Made by a program: the position numbers and the translations under genes
Assembly (NCBI GenBank): GCA_031401675.1
Contig: JANNRR010000198.1
Location: 1-64,000 of the forward strand
Direction: 5' to 3'
DNA: 64,000 nt
DNA from: JANNRR01 sp031401675
GTDB lineage: Bacteria > Pseudomonadota > Alphaproteobacteria > Rhodobacterales > Rhodobacteraceae
Notes under the pieces: generated by a model
The model's database searches: none
What the model saw: the letters and a program-made list of their open reading frames with translations, nothing else
What the model was told of the DNA's origin: nothing
In this document: positions 42,573-49,817 of the stretch, in pieces
Layout: every line of letters begins with the position of its first letter
Position numbering within the stretch: the stretch's first letter is position 1

Positions 42573-43910
42573 ATGCGCCTGACCCGTTATTTCCTGCCCG
42601 TTTTGAAAGAAACTCCGTCCGAGGCGCAGATCGTCAGCCACCGCTACATGCTGCGTGCGGGCATGATCAAGCAGCAAACGGCGGGGATCTATTCCTGGCT
42701 GCCGTTGGGCTACAAGGTCCTGCGCCGGATCGAGCAGATCGTTCATGAGGAGCAGATCCGAGCCGGGCATATCCCCCTCTTGATGCCGACGCTGCAACCG
42801 GCGGACTTGTGGCGTGAAAGCGGGCGCTATGACGACTATGGCGAGGAAATGCTGCGGATCACCGACAGGCACAAGCGCGACCTGCTTTATGGCCCGACCA
42901 ACGAGGAGATGATCACCGACATTTTCCGCGCCCATGTCGAAAGCTACAAGGCGCTGCCGCTGACGCTGTACCACATCCAGTGGAAGTTCCGCGATGAGGT
43001 GCGGCCACGGTTCGGCGTGATGCGCGGGCGCGAGTTCCTGATGAAGGACGGCTACAACTTCGACATCGACAAAGAAGCGGCGCTGCATGCCTACAACCGC
43101 CACATGGTCAGCTATCTGCGCACATATGAACGGATGGGGCTGACCGCGATTCCGATGCGCGCTGATAGTGGCCCGATTGGCGGCGACGATACGCACGAGT
43201 TTCTGGTGCTGGCCGCGACCGGCGAGTCCGAGGTGTTCTATGACAGCGCGGTGACCCAGTTGCGGCTGGGGCAGCGCGAAATCGACTATACCGACCGCGC
43301 GGCGGTCAAGGCGGTGTGCGACGAGTTCACCACGCTTTATGCCCGCACCGACGAGACCCACAAGCCGGACCTGTTCGATGCCATTCCCGAGGAGCGGCGC
43401 AAGGTGGGGCGCGGGATCGAGGTCGGGCAGATCTTCTATTTTGGCACCAAATATTCCGACCCGATGAAAGCCAATGTTGTCAACGACAAGGGTGAACGCG
43501 TGCCGGTTCACATGGGGTCGCACGGCATCGGTGTCTCGCGCCTTTTGGGTGCGATCATCGAGGCGAGCCACGACGACAAGGGCATCATCTGGCCCGAAGG
43601 CGTCACGCCGTTCCATTGTGGTCTTGTCAACCTGAAGCAGGGCGACGGCGCGGCGGATGCGGCCTGCGAAAGCCTGTACGCGGCCTTGGTCAAGGCCGGG
43701 CTGGAGCCTTTGTATGATGACCGCGACGAGCGGGCCGGGGCAAAGTTCGCCACCATGGACCTGATCGGCCTGCCGTGGCGCATTACCGTTGGCCCGCGCG
43801 GGTTGGCGAATGGCGTGGTGGAACTGACCGGTCGCCGCACCGGGGTTTCCGAAGAACTGTCCCCAGAAGCCGCCGTGGCGCGGGTCGTGGCGATCTACGC
43901 CGGGCTATGA
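42573..43910 (+). CDS. proS: prolyl-tRNA synthetase (short alphaproteobacterial type)
   Basis: Class II synthetase of 445 residues. Motif 1 region: YMLRAGMIKQQTAGIYSWLPLGYKVLRRIE; motif 2: QWKFRDEVRPRFGVMRGREFLMKDGYNFD; motif 3: HGIGVSRLLGAI. The insertion (INS) editing domain present in long bacterial ProS is missing, typical of this shorter subgroup. A C-terminal anticodon-binding domain follows. ATG at 42573. Charges tRNA-Pro. Confidence 0.96.
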   Translation: MRLTRYFLPVLKETPSEAQIVSHRYMLRAGMIKQQTAGIYSWLPLGYKVLRRIEQIVHEEQIRAGHIPLLMPTLQPADLWRESGRYDDYGEEMLRITDRHKRDLLYGPTNEEMITDIFRAHVESYKALPLTLYHIQWKFRDEVRPRFGVMRGREFLMKDGYNFDIDKEAALHAYNRHMVSYLRTYERMGLTAIPMRADSGPIGGDDTHEFLVLAATGESEVFYDSAVTQLRLGQREIDYTDRAAVKAVCDEFTTLYARTDETHKPDLFDAIPEERRKVGRGIEVGQIFYFGTKYSDPMKANVVNDKGERVPVHMGSHGIGVSRLLGAIIEASHDDKGIIWPEGVTPFHCGLVNLKQGDGAADAACESLYAALVKAGLEPLYDDRDERAGAKFATMDLIGLPWRITVGPRGLANGVVELTGRRTGVSEELSPEAAVARVVAIYAGL

Positions 43911-43973
43911 TTTCCGCTTGACCCACGTTGGCTTTTGCGCCTGTTTGGGCCCGGATGTCAGCGGGGAATGGCG

Positions 43974-44630
43974 ATGGCACGATTGCGGGTGGCAAGCTTT
44001 TCGATCTCTGCCGACGGCTATGGCGCCGGGGTGGAACAAAGCCTGTCTGACCCGATGGGCAAGGGCGGCATGGCGTTGCATGGTTGGGCTTTCCCCACCC
44101 GGACTCTTCGCACAATGTTCGGGCAGGAGGGCGGCGAGACCGGTATCGATGATGTCTTTGCCAGCCGCGGCTTTGACAACATCGGCTCGTGGATTCTGGG
44201 GCGCAACATGTTTGGCCCGGAGCGTGGGCCATGGCCCGACAGCGGCTGGCAGGGGTGGTGGGGCGACAATCCCCCCTATCACTGCGATGTGTTCGTCTTG
44301 ACCAACCACCGCCGCGACCCTTTGGCGATGGCCGGGGGAACCACCTTTCATTTCGTCACCAATGGGATCGAGGCGGCATTGCAACGTGCCTTTGCGGCAG
44401 CGGCGGGCCGCGATGTGCGGTTGGGCGGCGGCGTCGCTACGGTGCGGGTCTATCTTCAGGCAGGTCTGGTCGACGAGATGCATCTGGCGCAGGCGCCCCT
44501 GCTGTTGGGGCGGGGCGAGAGCCTGTTTGCCGGGCTCGATCTTGCAGGACTGGGTTACACCGTGACGGAGGCGGCAGCAACGGCGGCGGCTACGCATCTG
44601 ATCGTCCGGCGCGCAGAAGTCGGAGGATGA
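43974..44630 (+). CDS. dihydrofolate reductase family (RibD C-terminal-like) protein
   Basis: A 218-residue NADPH-binding protein with the RibD_C/DHFR-like fold: RVASFSISADGYGAG at the start, GSWILGRNMFG, DVFVLTNHRRDPL, and the glycine-rich stretch DVRLGGGVATVRVYLQAGLVDEMHLAQAPLLLGRGESLF. True folate reductase activity is doubtful; relatives reduce other pteridine-like or flavin-related substrates. GGGGAATGGCG suits the ATG at 43974; 43968 is an alternative. It is 63 bp after proS. Confidence 0.82.
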   Translation: MARLRVASFSISADGYGAGVEQSLSDPMGKGGMALHGWAFPTRTLRTMFGQEGGETGIDDVFASRGFDNIGSWILGRNMFGPERGPWPDSGWQGWWGDNPPYHCDVFVLTNHRRDPLAMAGGTTFHFVTNGIEAALQRAFAAAAGRDVRLGGGVATVRVYLQAGLVDEMHLAQAPLLLGRGESLFAGLDLAGLGYTVTEAAATAAATHLIVRRAEVGG

Positions 44631-44664
44631 GACCTTAGGCGGCGGTTGCTTGGGTGGCTGCAAT

Positions 44665-45648
44665 TTACCCTGGCGTCTGATCGAAGGTGATCACCGTATT
44701 TCCGCGCTTGTGGCCGCTGTCGGCCAGTTCATGCGCCTCGGCGATACGATCAAACGGAAAGGTTGCGCCGATGTGCGGGCGCAGTGCGCCCGTGGCGGCA
44801 AGCCCAGCCAGCAGGCGCAGATCCTCGGGCGGCTCGGTGCCCATGCCGGCGATCACCCTGACCCCGGTGCGGCGCGAATGCCAGCCTGCGGTCAACTGGT
44901 AACCAAGCGAGGCCACGACAAGGCAGAGCCTGCCCCCCATTGCCAGCACATCGCGGCAATTTTCGGCGGTTGCACCGCCGATGCAATCCACGATCACGTC
45001 ATAGCGTAGACCTTGCCGGCGGAAGTCCTTGGCGCGGTAGTCGATTACTCTTTCGGCACCAAGATCGTGCACCAGATCAGCATTGGCCGCAGAACAGATG
45101 CCCGTGACCCTTGCCCCGAAATGCCGGGCCAGTTGCACGGTCGCGGCCCCGACGGCACCGGACGCCCCGATCACCAGGACGCTTTCACCCGCTGCCAGTC
45201 TGGCGCGGTCGCGCAGATAGTACAGGGCGGTCAGCGCGCCAAACGGCAACGCCGCAGCCTCGGCCATGCTGAGGCCATCGGGAAGCGGGATCAGGCGTCC
45301 GGCCTTGACCGCGACAAATTCGGCATGGGCGCGCATGGCAAAACCGGTGGTCGCCAGCACACGGTCGCCGATCTTGTGCGTGGTGACGCCGGGGCCGACC
45401 TCGGTCACCTCGCCCGCCACGCTGATGCCGAGGATCGGCTGGCGCGGACCGCCGAGGCCGAGCACCAGACGCAGGATCAGGCCGTAGCCGGGGGGCATGT
45501 TGGCCGCCCTGATCCGCGCATCCCCGGAACTGACCGACGTGGCGCGTTGGCGGACAATGACCTGACCGGGTCTGGCCTTGGGCGCGGGAACCTGCCGGAT
45601 CTGGACCACGTCGGGCGGGCCATAGCGGGTGACAATTGCGGCTTGCAT
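44665..45648 (-). CDS. MDR-family NAD(P)H:quinone oxidoreductase (zeta-crystallin-like)
   Basis: A 327-residue medium-chain reductase without the structural zinc Cys cluster. Nucleotide-binding motif VLVIGASGAVGAATVQLARHFGA. N-terminal VTRYGPPDVVQIRQVPAP and GISVAGEVTEVG are typical of quinone oxidoreductases. ATG 45648 has AAAGGAAG upstream. Last gene of a four-gene operon (47055 to 44665). Confidence 0.88.
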   Translation of the reverse strand: MQAAIVTRYGPPDVVQIRQVPAPKARPGQVIVRQRATSVSSGDARIRAANMPPGYGLILRLVLGLGGPRQPILGISVAGEVTEVGPGVTTHKIGDRVLATTGFAMRAHAEFVAVKAGRLIPLPDGLSMAEAAALPFGALTALYYLRDRARLAAGESVLVIGASGAVGAATVQLARHFGARVTGICSAANADLVHDLGAERVIDYRAKDFRRQGLRYDVIVDCIGGATAENCRDVLAMGGRLCLVVASLGYQLTAGWHSRRTGVRVIAGMGTEPPEDLRLLAGLAATGALRPHIGATFPFDRIAEAHELADSGHKRGNTVITFDQTPG

Positions 45649-45671
45649 CGGACTTCCTTTGGATCGAGGGG

Positions 45672-46349
45672 TTATGGGCGAAGCGGCATTGGGTGCGGCA
45701 ATCGGGCAGACAGGCTCCGCTGCCCACCCCGGCGCAGCAGCACTTCGGCAACAGCAAGGTTGATCGCCCAGCCAGAGATAAACACCAGATCGAGGAAGAG
45801 CCCCTCTGGCGGGCCAAACAGCAGGAAAACCGGCAGCAGCATCACGGTTTGCGTAGCCGCCCCCAGCGTGATGGCATAGGAGCGCATCATCCAGACCCGG
45901 TGCCGAGCGACATCCCTGCGCCGGATCGCCGCAATGCCAAGAGCCAGCATGCACAAGTATATCAGAGCCATTCCGTTCTGTGCAGTATCATACAGCCAGC
46001 TGTCCGGCTGCGCTGTGGCGCTGAAATTCATCCACAGGCCGGAAAGGGCGAAATACACGCCTGCCGCCAGCAGAACCCGCCCGGCCCAGCGGTGCCAGCC
46101 GGGAAAGGTGCGGCGCAATCGGGCAGAGAATTGCGCGAAGCCCAGCATCAGCATGGCGCTGCCGCCGATGATGTGGCCGGTCACGGCGACAGGGTAGCTG
46201 GCGCGGCGGATTACATCGGCGGGCTCGGTCATTGTATCAGTTGTGCCCTGATACATGGCGTTCAGGATCATTCCGCCAATCATGACAGGGATCAGCGCCA
46301 GCCCGAACAAGGCAATGCGGGGCAGGCCTGCGAACAGGGTGCGGATCAT
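45672..46349 (-). CDS. DUF2306 membrane protein
   Basis: A 225-residue integral membrane protein with about seven helices. The conserved pattern includes HIIGGSAMLMLGFAQFSARLRRTFPGWHRWAGRVLL and RRDVARHRVWMMRSYAITLGAATQTVML, the DUF2306 signature with several His and Arg residues. Function unknown; the His pattern hints at heme or quinone interaction. The start at 46349 (MIRTLFAGL) follows GGAAAC. It is 23 bp from the oxidoreductase gene. Confidence 0.85.
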   Translation of the reverse strand: MIRTLFAGLPRIALFGLALIPVMIGGMILNAMYQGTTDTMTEPADVIRRASYPVAVTGHIIGGSAMLMLGFAQFSARLRRTFPGWHRWAGRVLLAAGVYFALSGLWMNFSATAQPDSWLYDTAQNGMALIYLCMLALGIAAIRRRDVARHRVWMMRSYAITLGAATQTVMLLPVFLLFGPPEGLFLDLVFISGWAINLAVAEVLLRRGGQRSLSARLPHPMPLRP

Positions 46350-46368
46350 TGTGAGTTTCCTCTGATAT

Positions 46369-46590
46369 CTATTCCGGATCGGCCTTAAAGGCGAAAACCT
46401 CATCCAGCGGTTTGTTGAAGGCACGCGCAATCAGAAAAGCCAGTTCCAGCGTCGGCGAATATTTTGCATTCTCGATCGCCACGATGGTTTGCCGGGTCAC
46501 GCCGACTATCTCGGCCAGGTCTTTTTGCGTCATCTCATCCGCATCAAAGCGCAACCGGCGAATTTTATTGGCGATGTGCATGCGGGCCAT
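46369..46590 (-). CDS. small XRE-family HTH regulator
   Basis: A 73-residue protein that is essentially one HTH domain (NKIRRLRFDADEMTQKDLAEIVGVTRQTIVAIENAKYSPTLELAFLIARAFNKPLDEVF). The form is the common short repressor found beside small membrane proteins. It lies between a DUF2306 gene (19 bp downstream) and a small four-helix protein (12 bp upstream). It probably autoregulates the operon. Confidence 0.9.
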   Translation of the reverse strand: MARMHIANKIRRLRFDADEMTQKDLAEIVGVTRQTIVAIENAKYSPTLELAFLIARAFNKPLDEVFAFKADPE

Positions 46591-46602
46591 TTCGAATCCG
46601 GG

Positions 46603-47055
46603 TCATAAGCTGCCGAACCGATACAGCGCCAGTTTCGTGATATCCCCGGCCAGCCCGCCAAGTGCAAAGGCGGCGAACATGATGTTGAGCCCGGTCACCA
46701 CTGGCCAAGCCAGCGCCAGCGCGCCGACGCCGATCAGAAAACCGACGCTTGCGGCCACCATCGTTACCCGCATCCCCCAACCCCGGATCATCCGGTCGCG
46801 TTCGTCGACCAGGTCGGAGGGATCTTTCTCACCCGTAATGATCGCGGTGGCGATGACGACAAGGATCATTACCACAATGGTAAAGCCGATGCCTGCCACG
46901 ATCAGCCAGACCACCGCCCGCGCCCAGTTGACGACGGCATCGGGGCCGGAAAGCCGACCGTCAGCCGCCATGCCATTGAGGTGGATCACGTAGTAGGCCA
47001 GCACGAAAAGGCTGCTGACGATGGCAGTGATGGTGTTGCGTTCTTCGGCGGACAT
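46603..47055 (-). CDS. small membrane protein paired with the XRE regulator
   Basis: A 150-residue protein with four hydrophobic segments (ITAIVSSLFVLAYYVIHL, AVVWLIVAGIGFTIVVMILVVIATAII, MVAASVGFLIGVGALALAW, GLNIMFAAFALGGLAGDI). A charged DERDRMIRGWG loop in the middle matches the DUF2178-like proteins that typically accompany short XRE regulators. Function unknown. First gene of the operon. Confidence 0.8.
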   Translation of the reverse strand: MSAEERNTITAIVSSLFVLAYYVIHLNGMAADGRLSGPDAVVNWARAVVWLIVAGIGFTIVVMILVVIATAIITGEKDPSDLVDERDRMIRGWGMRVTMVAASVGFLIGVGALALAWPVVTGLNIMFAAFALGGLAGDITKLALYRFGSL

Positions 47056-47627
47056 GGGGACCTAAGCTGCTTTCAATGGCGGAGAGTCTGGTAACTTGGA
47101 CTATGTGTATGATATTCTGTATATGGAGTCTAGTATTCTTTACACTGTGAATGGAAGGCGCGACCGAATCCCCCGGACCCATGCGCTGTCTGATCCCGGG
47201 AGTACCGAAGCGGAACAGCACTTTGACCTTGCGACACTTGCCCTGCGGCCTGGCGCAGCACCGGGGCGGAGAGTGGGCATGGGCGACGGAAATCATCACC
47301 TGGGGCGGCTGGGACGGGTATGAACCGGACAAGGTGGCGGCGCTGTTTGCCGGGATGCAGCGCGCCGAGGGAATGGCGGTGGAGGACACTGACATGCTGA
47401 CCTGTTTCGCCGATGTTGCGAAACTGCAAATCCATGTTCTGATCGACACGCCCGGCCGGATCATCGAAGGGCAGCGAGGCCCCCGGAGCGGCTTGGTGGG
47501 TCTCTCCTGGGGCCGGACCGGCGACAGCGGGGAACTGCCGCCCGATCAGACGGTTGCCCGGATCGCGCGGTAATCCACGTGGCTGTAGTATCGCGCGGAT
47601 TTCTGGCGAAAATCGGGGTGTGGGCGT
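47056..47627. other. 572-bp region with only a broken gene
   Basis: Upstream of the XRE operon and containing the thuA fragment at 47290-47450. An AT-rich patch near 47095-47150 (tatgtgtatgatattctgtatatggag) stands out from the GC-rich background and may hold the operon's promoter. No intact gene is present. Confidence 0.55.
47290..47450 (+). pseudogene. truncated copy of thuA
   Basis: The 161-bp stretch encodes ITWGGWDGYEPDKVAALFAGMQRAEGM and LTCFADVAKLQ, nearly identical to the N-terminal third of the intact ThuA gene at 49028. Upstream agtgggc also matches. The similarity stops after about 55 codons, with no start codon in place and an unrelated downstream frame. It is a duplicated, decayed fragment. 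Compare with 49028-49190. Confidence 0.82.
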
Positions 47628-48308
47628 TCAGCCCCGAATGATCTTCAGCGCCACCAGCGGCGACCCGCCGTTCATGAACAGCCGGAGCCAGATCGGCATC
47701 AAGTGCTCGGTGCCGCGCGCGCCGGCAATATCGCCAAGATCAACGATGCTGGTCCAGCCGAATTCCTTTTGCGCCAATGCGGCAACGGTGGCTTTGGCGT
47801 CGGGCGAGTTGCCGGCGATCAGCAGGTCGGGCTCGCCGGGGATCAGGGACGGCTGCACCATCACCGAGGCCGAGATGGTGTTGAAGGCCTTGACCACCAG
47901 GGCCGTCGGGAAGGCCTTCTGAATCTCCTCGCCAACGCTGCTGTGCACGCTCAACTCGGGCTTCAGGAACGGTGGCATCCCGCGCGAAAAATCGAGCGGA
48001 TTGGAGACATCGATCAGCACCTTGCCAGCCAGATTGGCAACCCCGACGGCCGTCAGCGCGTCGATCGACACCAGGCCAGAGGTGACATTGAACACGATCT
48101 CGCCGTGCGCGCCGGCTTGGGCCATGGTGCCGATCCCGCCATGCGTGCGCGCCTGCCATTCCGCCAGCGGCGCGGCATAGTTGCGCGGCTTTGCCAGTTC
48201 CTCGGCATTCACGGCGCGTATTCCGATCATCACATCATGGCCATTGGCCAGCAGCTTTTCCGCCAGCGTCTGGCCAACCACGCCGCCACCGATCATCGCT
48301 ATTTTCAT
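47628..48308 (-). CDS. NADP-binding oxidoreductase (F420-dependent NADP reductase-like)
   Basis: A 226-residue Rossmann protein (MKIAMIGGGVVGQTLAEKLLANGHDVMIG). VLIDVSNPLDFSRGMPPFL and VVKAFNTISASVMVQPSLIPGEPDLLIAGNS are the hallmark motifs of the NADP_oxidored F420-like family. Whether it uses F420 or acts only on NAD(P)H is unclear. It is divergent from the TetR gene, and the two share an operator-like repeat in the 71-bp spacer, so it is a likely TetR target. Confidence 0.87.
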   Translation of the reverse strand: MKIAMIGGGVVGQTLAEKLLANGHDVMIGIRAVNAEELAKPRNYAAPLAEWQARTHGGIGTMAQAGAHGEIVFNVTSGLVSIDALTAVGVANLAGKVLIDVSNPLDFSRGMPPFLKPELSVHSSVGEEIQKAFPTALVVKAFNTISASVMVQPSLIPGEPDLLIAGNSPDAKATVAALAQKEFGWTSIVDLGDIAGARGTEHLMPIWLRLFMNGGSPLVALKIIRG

Positions 48309-48324
48309 CTCTCGCCCCCCGCGC

Positions 48325-48380
48325 TATAGACAGACAGGTTCGTCTGCTTTGTAGAAGTAATACAGACAGGTCTGTCTATA
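48325..48380. promoter_or_regulatory. TetR operator region in the divergent spacer
   Basis: TATAGACAGAC (48325-48335) and GTCTGTCTATA (48370-48380) are perfect 11-bp inverted repeats spanning the spacer. Inside, ACAGAC-AG-GTCTGT (48362-48373) forms a second dyad and CAGAC-N6-GTCTG (48331-48346) a third. The right arm ends at the A of the TetR start codon. Binding here would repress both genes. Function inferred from symmetry and position. Confidence 0.8.
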
Positions 48381-48973
48381 TGTCAAGCGAGAATCCCGAA
48401 GCCAGTCTGCCGGGTGATCTTCTACCCGATCCGCGACCGGATCCGCGTTCGGCGCGCGACAGAATCCTTGCCGTGGCGGGGCCGCTGTTCTACCGCGAAG
48501 GCTATCGCGGCGTCGGCGTCGATCGGGTGATCGCCGAGGCTGGTGTGGCCAAGGCTACGTTCTACAGGCATTTTCCCGCGAAAGATGATCTGATCATCGC
48601 CTGCATCGATCGCGCCGAAGTGCTGATCCAGACCGGCGAGCCGGAGACCTGGGGAGCAACGCCGCTGAGCGATCATGCCATGGCGATGATCCGGGTGGCG
48701 CGGCAGCCGTTCTGCATGGGCTGTGCGTTTCAGGGTTCGGCGGCCGAATACGGTGCGATGTCGCATCCGGTTCATGCCGCCGCGCGCGCGGTCAAGGCCC
48801 GGGTTCTGGCCGATCTGGTGGCGCGGGCGCGGGCGCAGGGGCTGGCCGACCCCGAGGCCGCGGGGCGGCGGGTTTTCCTGTTTCTGGAGGGAGTGTGGTC
48901 GGCGGTGCGCATGTTCGGCCCCGAAGCGCCGCTGGCGGACGTCGAGGCCGACCTGCGCCGCCTGATCGGCTGA
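48380..48973 (+). CDS. TetR/AcrR family regulator
   Basis: A 197-residue regulator. HTH at residues about 25-70 (SARDRILAVAGPLFYREGYRGVGVDRVIAEAGVAKATFYRHFPAKDDLI), ligand domain C-terminal. A Cys in QPFCMGCAFQGSAAE may sense a reactive compound. The ATG at 48380 overlaps an operator arm. It should autoregulate and repress the divergent oxidoreductase. Confidence 0.9.
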   Translation: MSSENPEASLPGDLLPDPRPDPRSARDRILAVAGPLFYREGYRGVGVDRVIAEAGVAKATFYRHFPAKDDLIIACIDRAEVLIQTGEPETWGATPLSDHAMAMIRVARQPFCMGCAFQGSAAEYGAMSHPVHAAARAVKARVLADLVARARAQGLADPEAAGRRVFLFLEGVWSAVRMFGPEAPLADVEADLRRLIG

Positions 48974-49027
48974 TCTTGACCTTTGCCGCCGCACATCGCA
49001 GGAGTGGGCGAAGTGGTTGGAGGGACG

Positions 49028-49684
49028 ATGACCAAGGCATTGATCACCTGGGGCGGCTGGGACGGGCACGAGCCGGACAAGGTGGCGGCGCTGTTTGCCG
49101 CGATGTTGCGCGCCGAGGGAATGGCAGTGGAAGTCACCGACACGCTGGCCTGTTTCGACGATGTTGCGAAACTACAAGGCTTTGATCTGATCGTCCCGGT
49201 CTGGACCATGAGCGAGATCGGCAAGGAACAGGCGCTGAACGCCTGTGCCGTTGTTGCCGGGGGTGTGGGCATCGCCGGCTGCCACGGCGGCATGTGCGAT
49301 GCCTTCCGCACCAATGTCGACTGGCAATTCATGACCGGCAGCCAGTGGGTGGCCCATCCGGGCAATGACGGGGTCGATTACCGCGTGCGGATGGTATCCG
49401 ATGATCCGCTGGTGGCGGGCATCGGCGATTTCGATGTGGTCAGCGAACAGTATTACCTGCATGTCGATCCGGGGGTAAAGGTGCTGGCCGTCACCGATTT
49501 TCCGCTGGTCGAAGGGCCGCATACTCCCAATGGCTCCGTTGCGATGCCGGTGGTCTATACCAAGCTCTACGGCAAAGGCCGGGTCTATTACAACGCTCTT
49601 GGCCATCATGCCAATGTGATCGACCATGGTGCGCCCCTGGAGATGCTGCGGCGTGGGATGCTGTGGGCCGCACGCAAAGGTTGA
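49028..49684 (+). CDS. ThuA-domain protein
   Basis: A 218-residue class I glutamine-amidotransferase-like fold protein. ALITWGGWDGHEPDKVAALF opens the domain; GIAGCHGGMCDAFRTNVDWQFMTGSQWVAHPGN and NALGHHANVIDH are the conserved His-containing motifs of ThuA. ThuA is linked to trehalose or 3-keto-sugar metabolism in rhizobia. ATG 49028 has GGAGGGACG upstream. It is 54 bp after the TetR gene and may be cotranscribed. A truncated copy lies 1.7 kb upstream. Confidence 0.88.
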   Translation: MTKALITWGGWDGHEPDKVAALFAAMLRAEGMAVEVTDTLACFDDVAKLQGFDLIVPVWTMSEIGKEQALNACAVVAGGVGIAGCHGGMCDAFRTNVDWQFMTGSQWVAHPGNDGVDYRVRMVSDDPLVAGIGDFDVVSEQYYLHVDPGVKVLAVTDFPLVEGPHTPNGSVAMPVVYTKLYGKGRVYYNALGHHANVIDHGAPLEMLRRGMLWAARKG

Positions 49685-49817
49685 GGGGCGGGGAATACCT
49701 GTGAATTGCCCGCGAAAAGGCAGGGTTGACCAAAGATTCATCTTTTGCTTTTGACGATTCGCGCAGAACATTACGGCTGCCGCGCTGGGCGGCGGGGATT
49801 ATCTTTGGGGGATTGAG

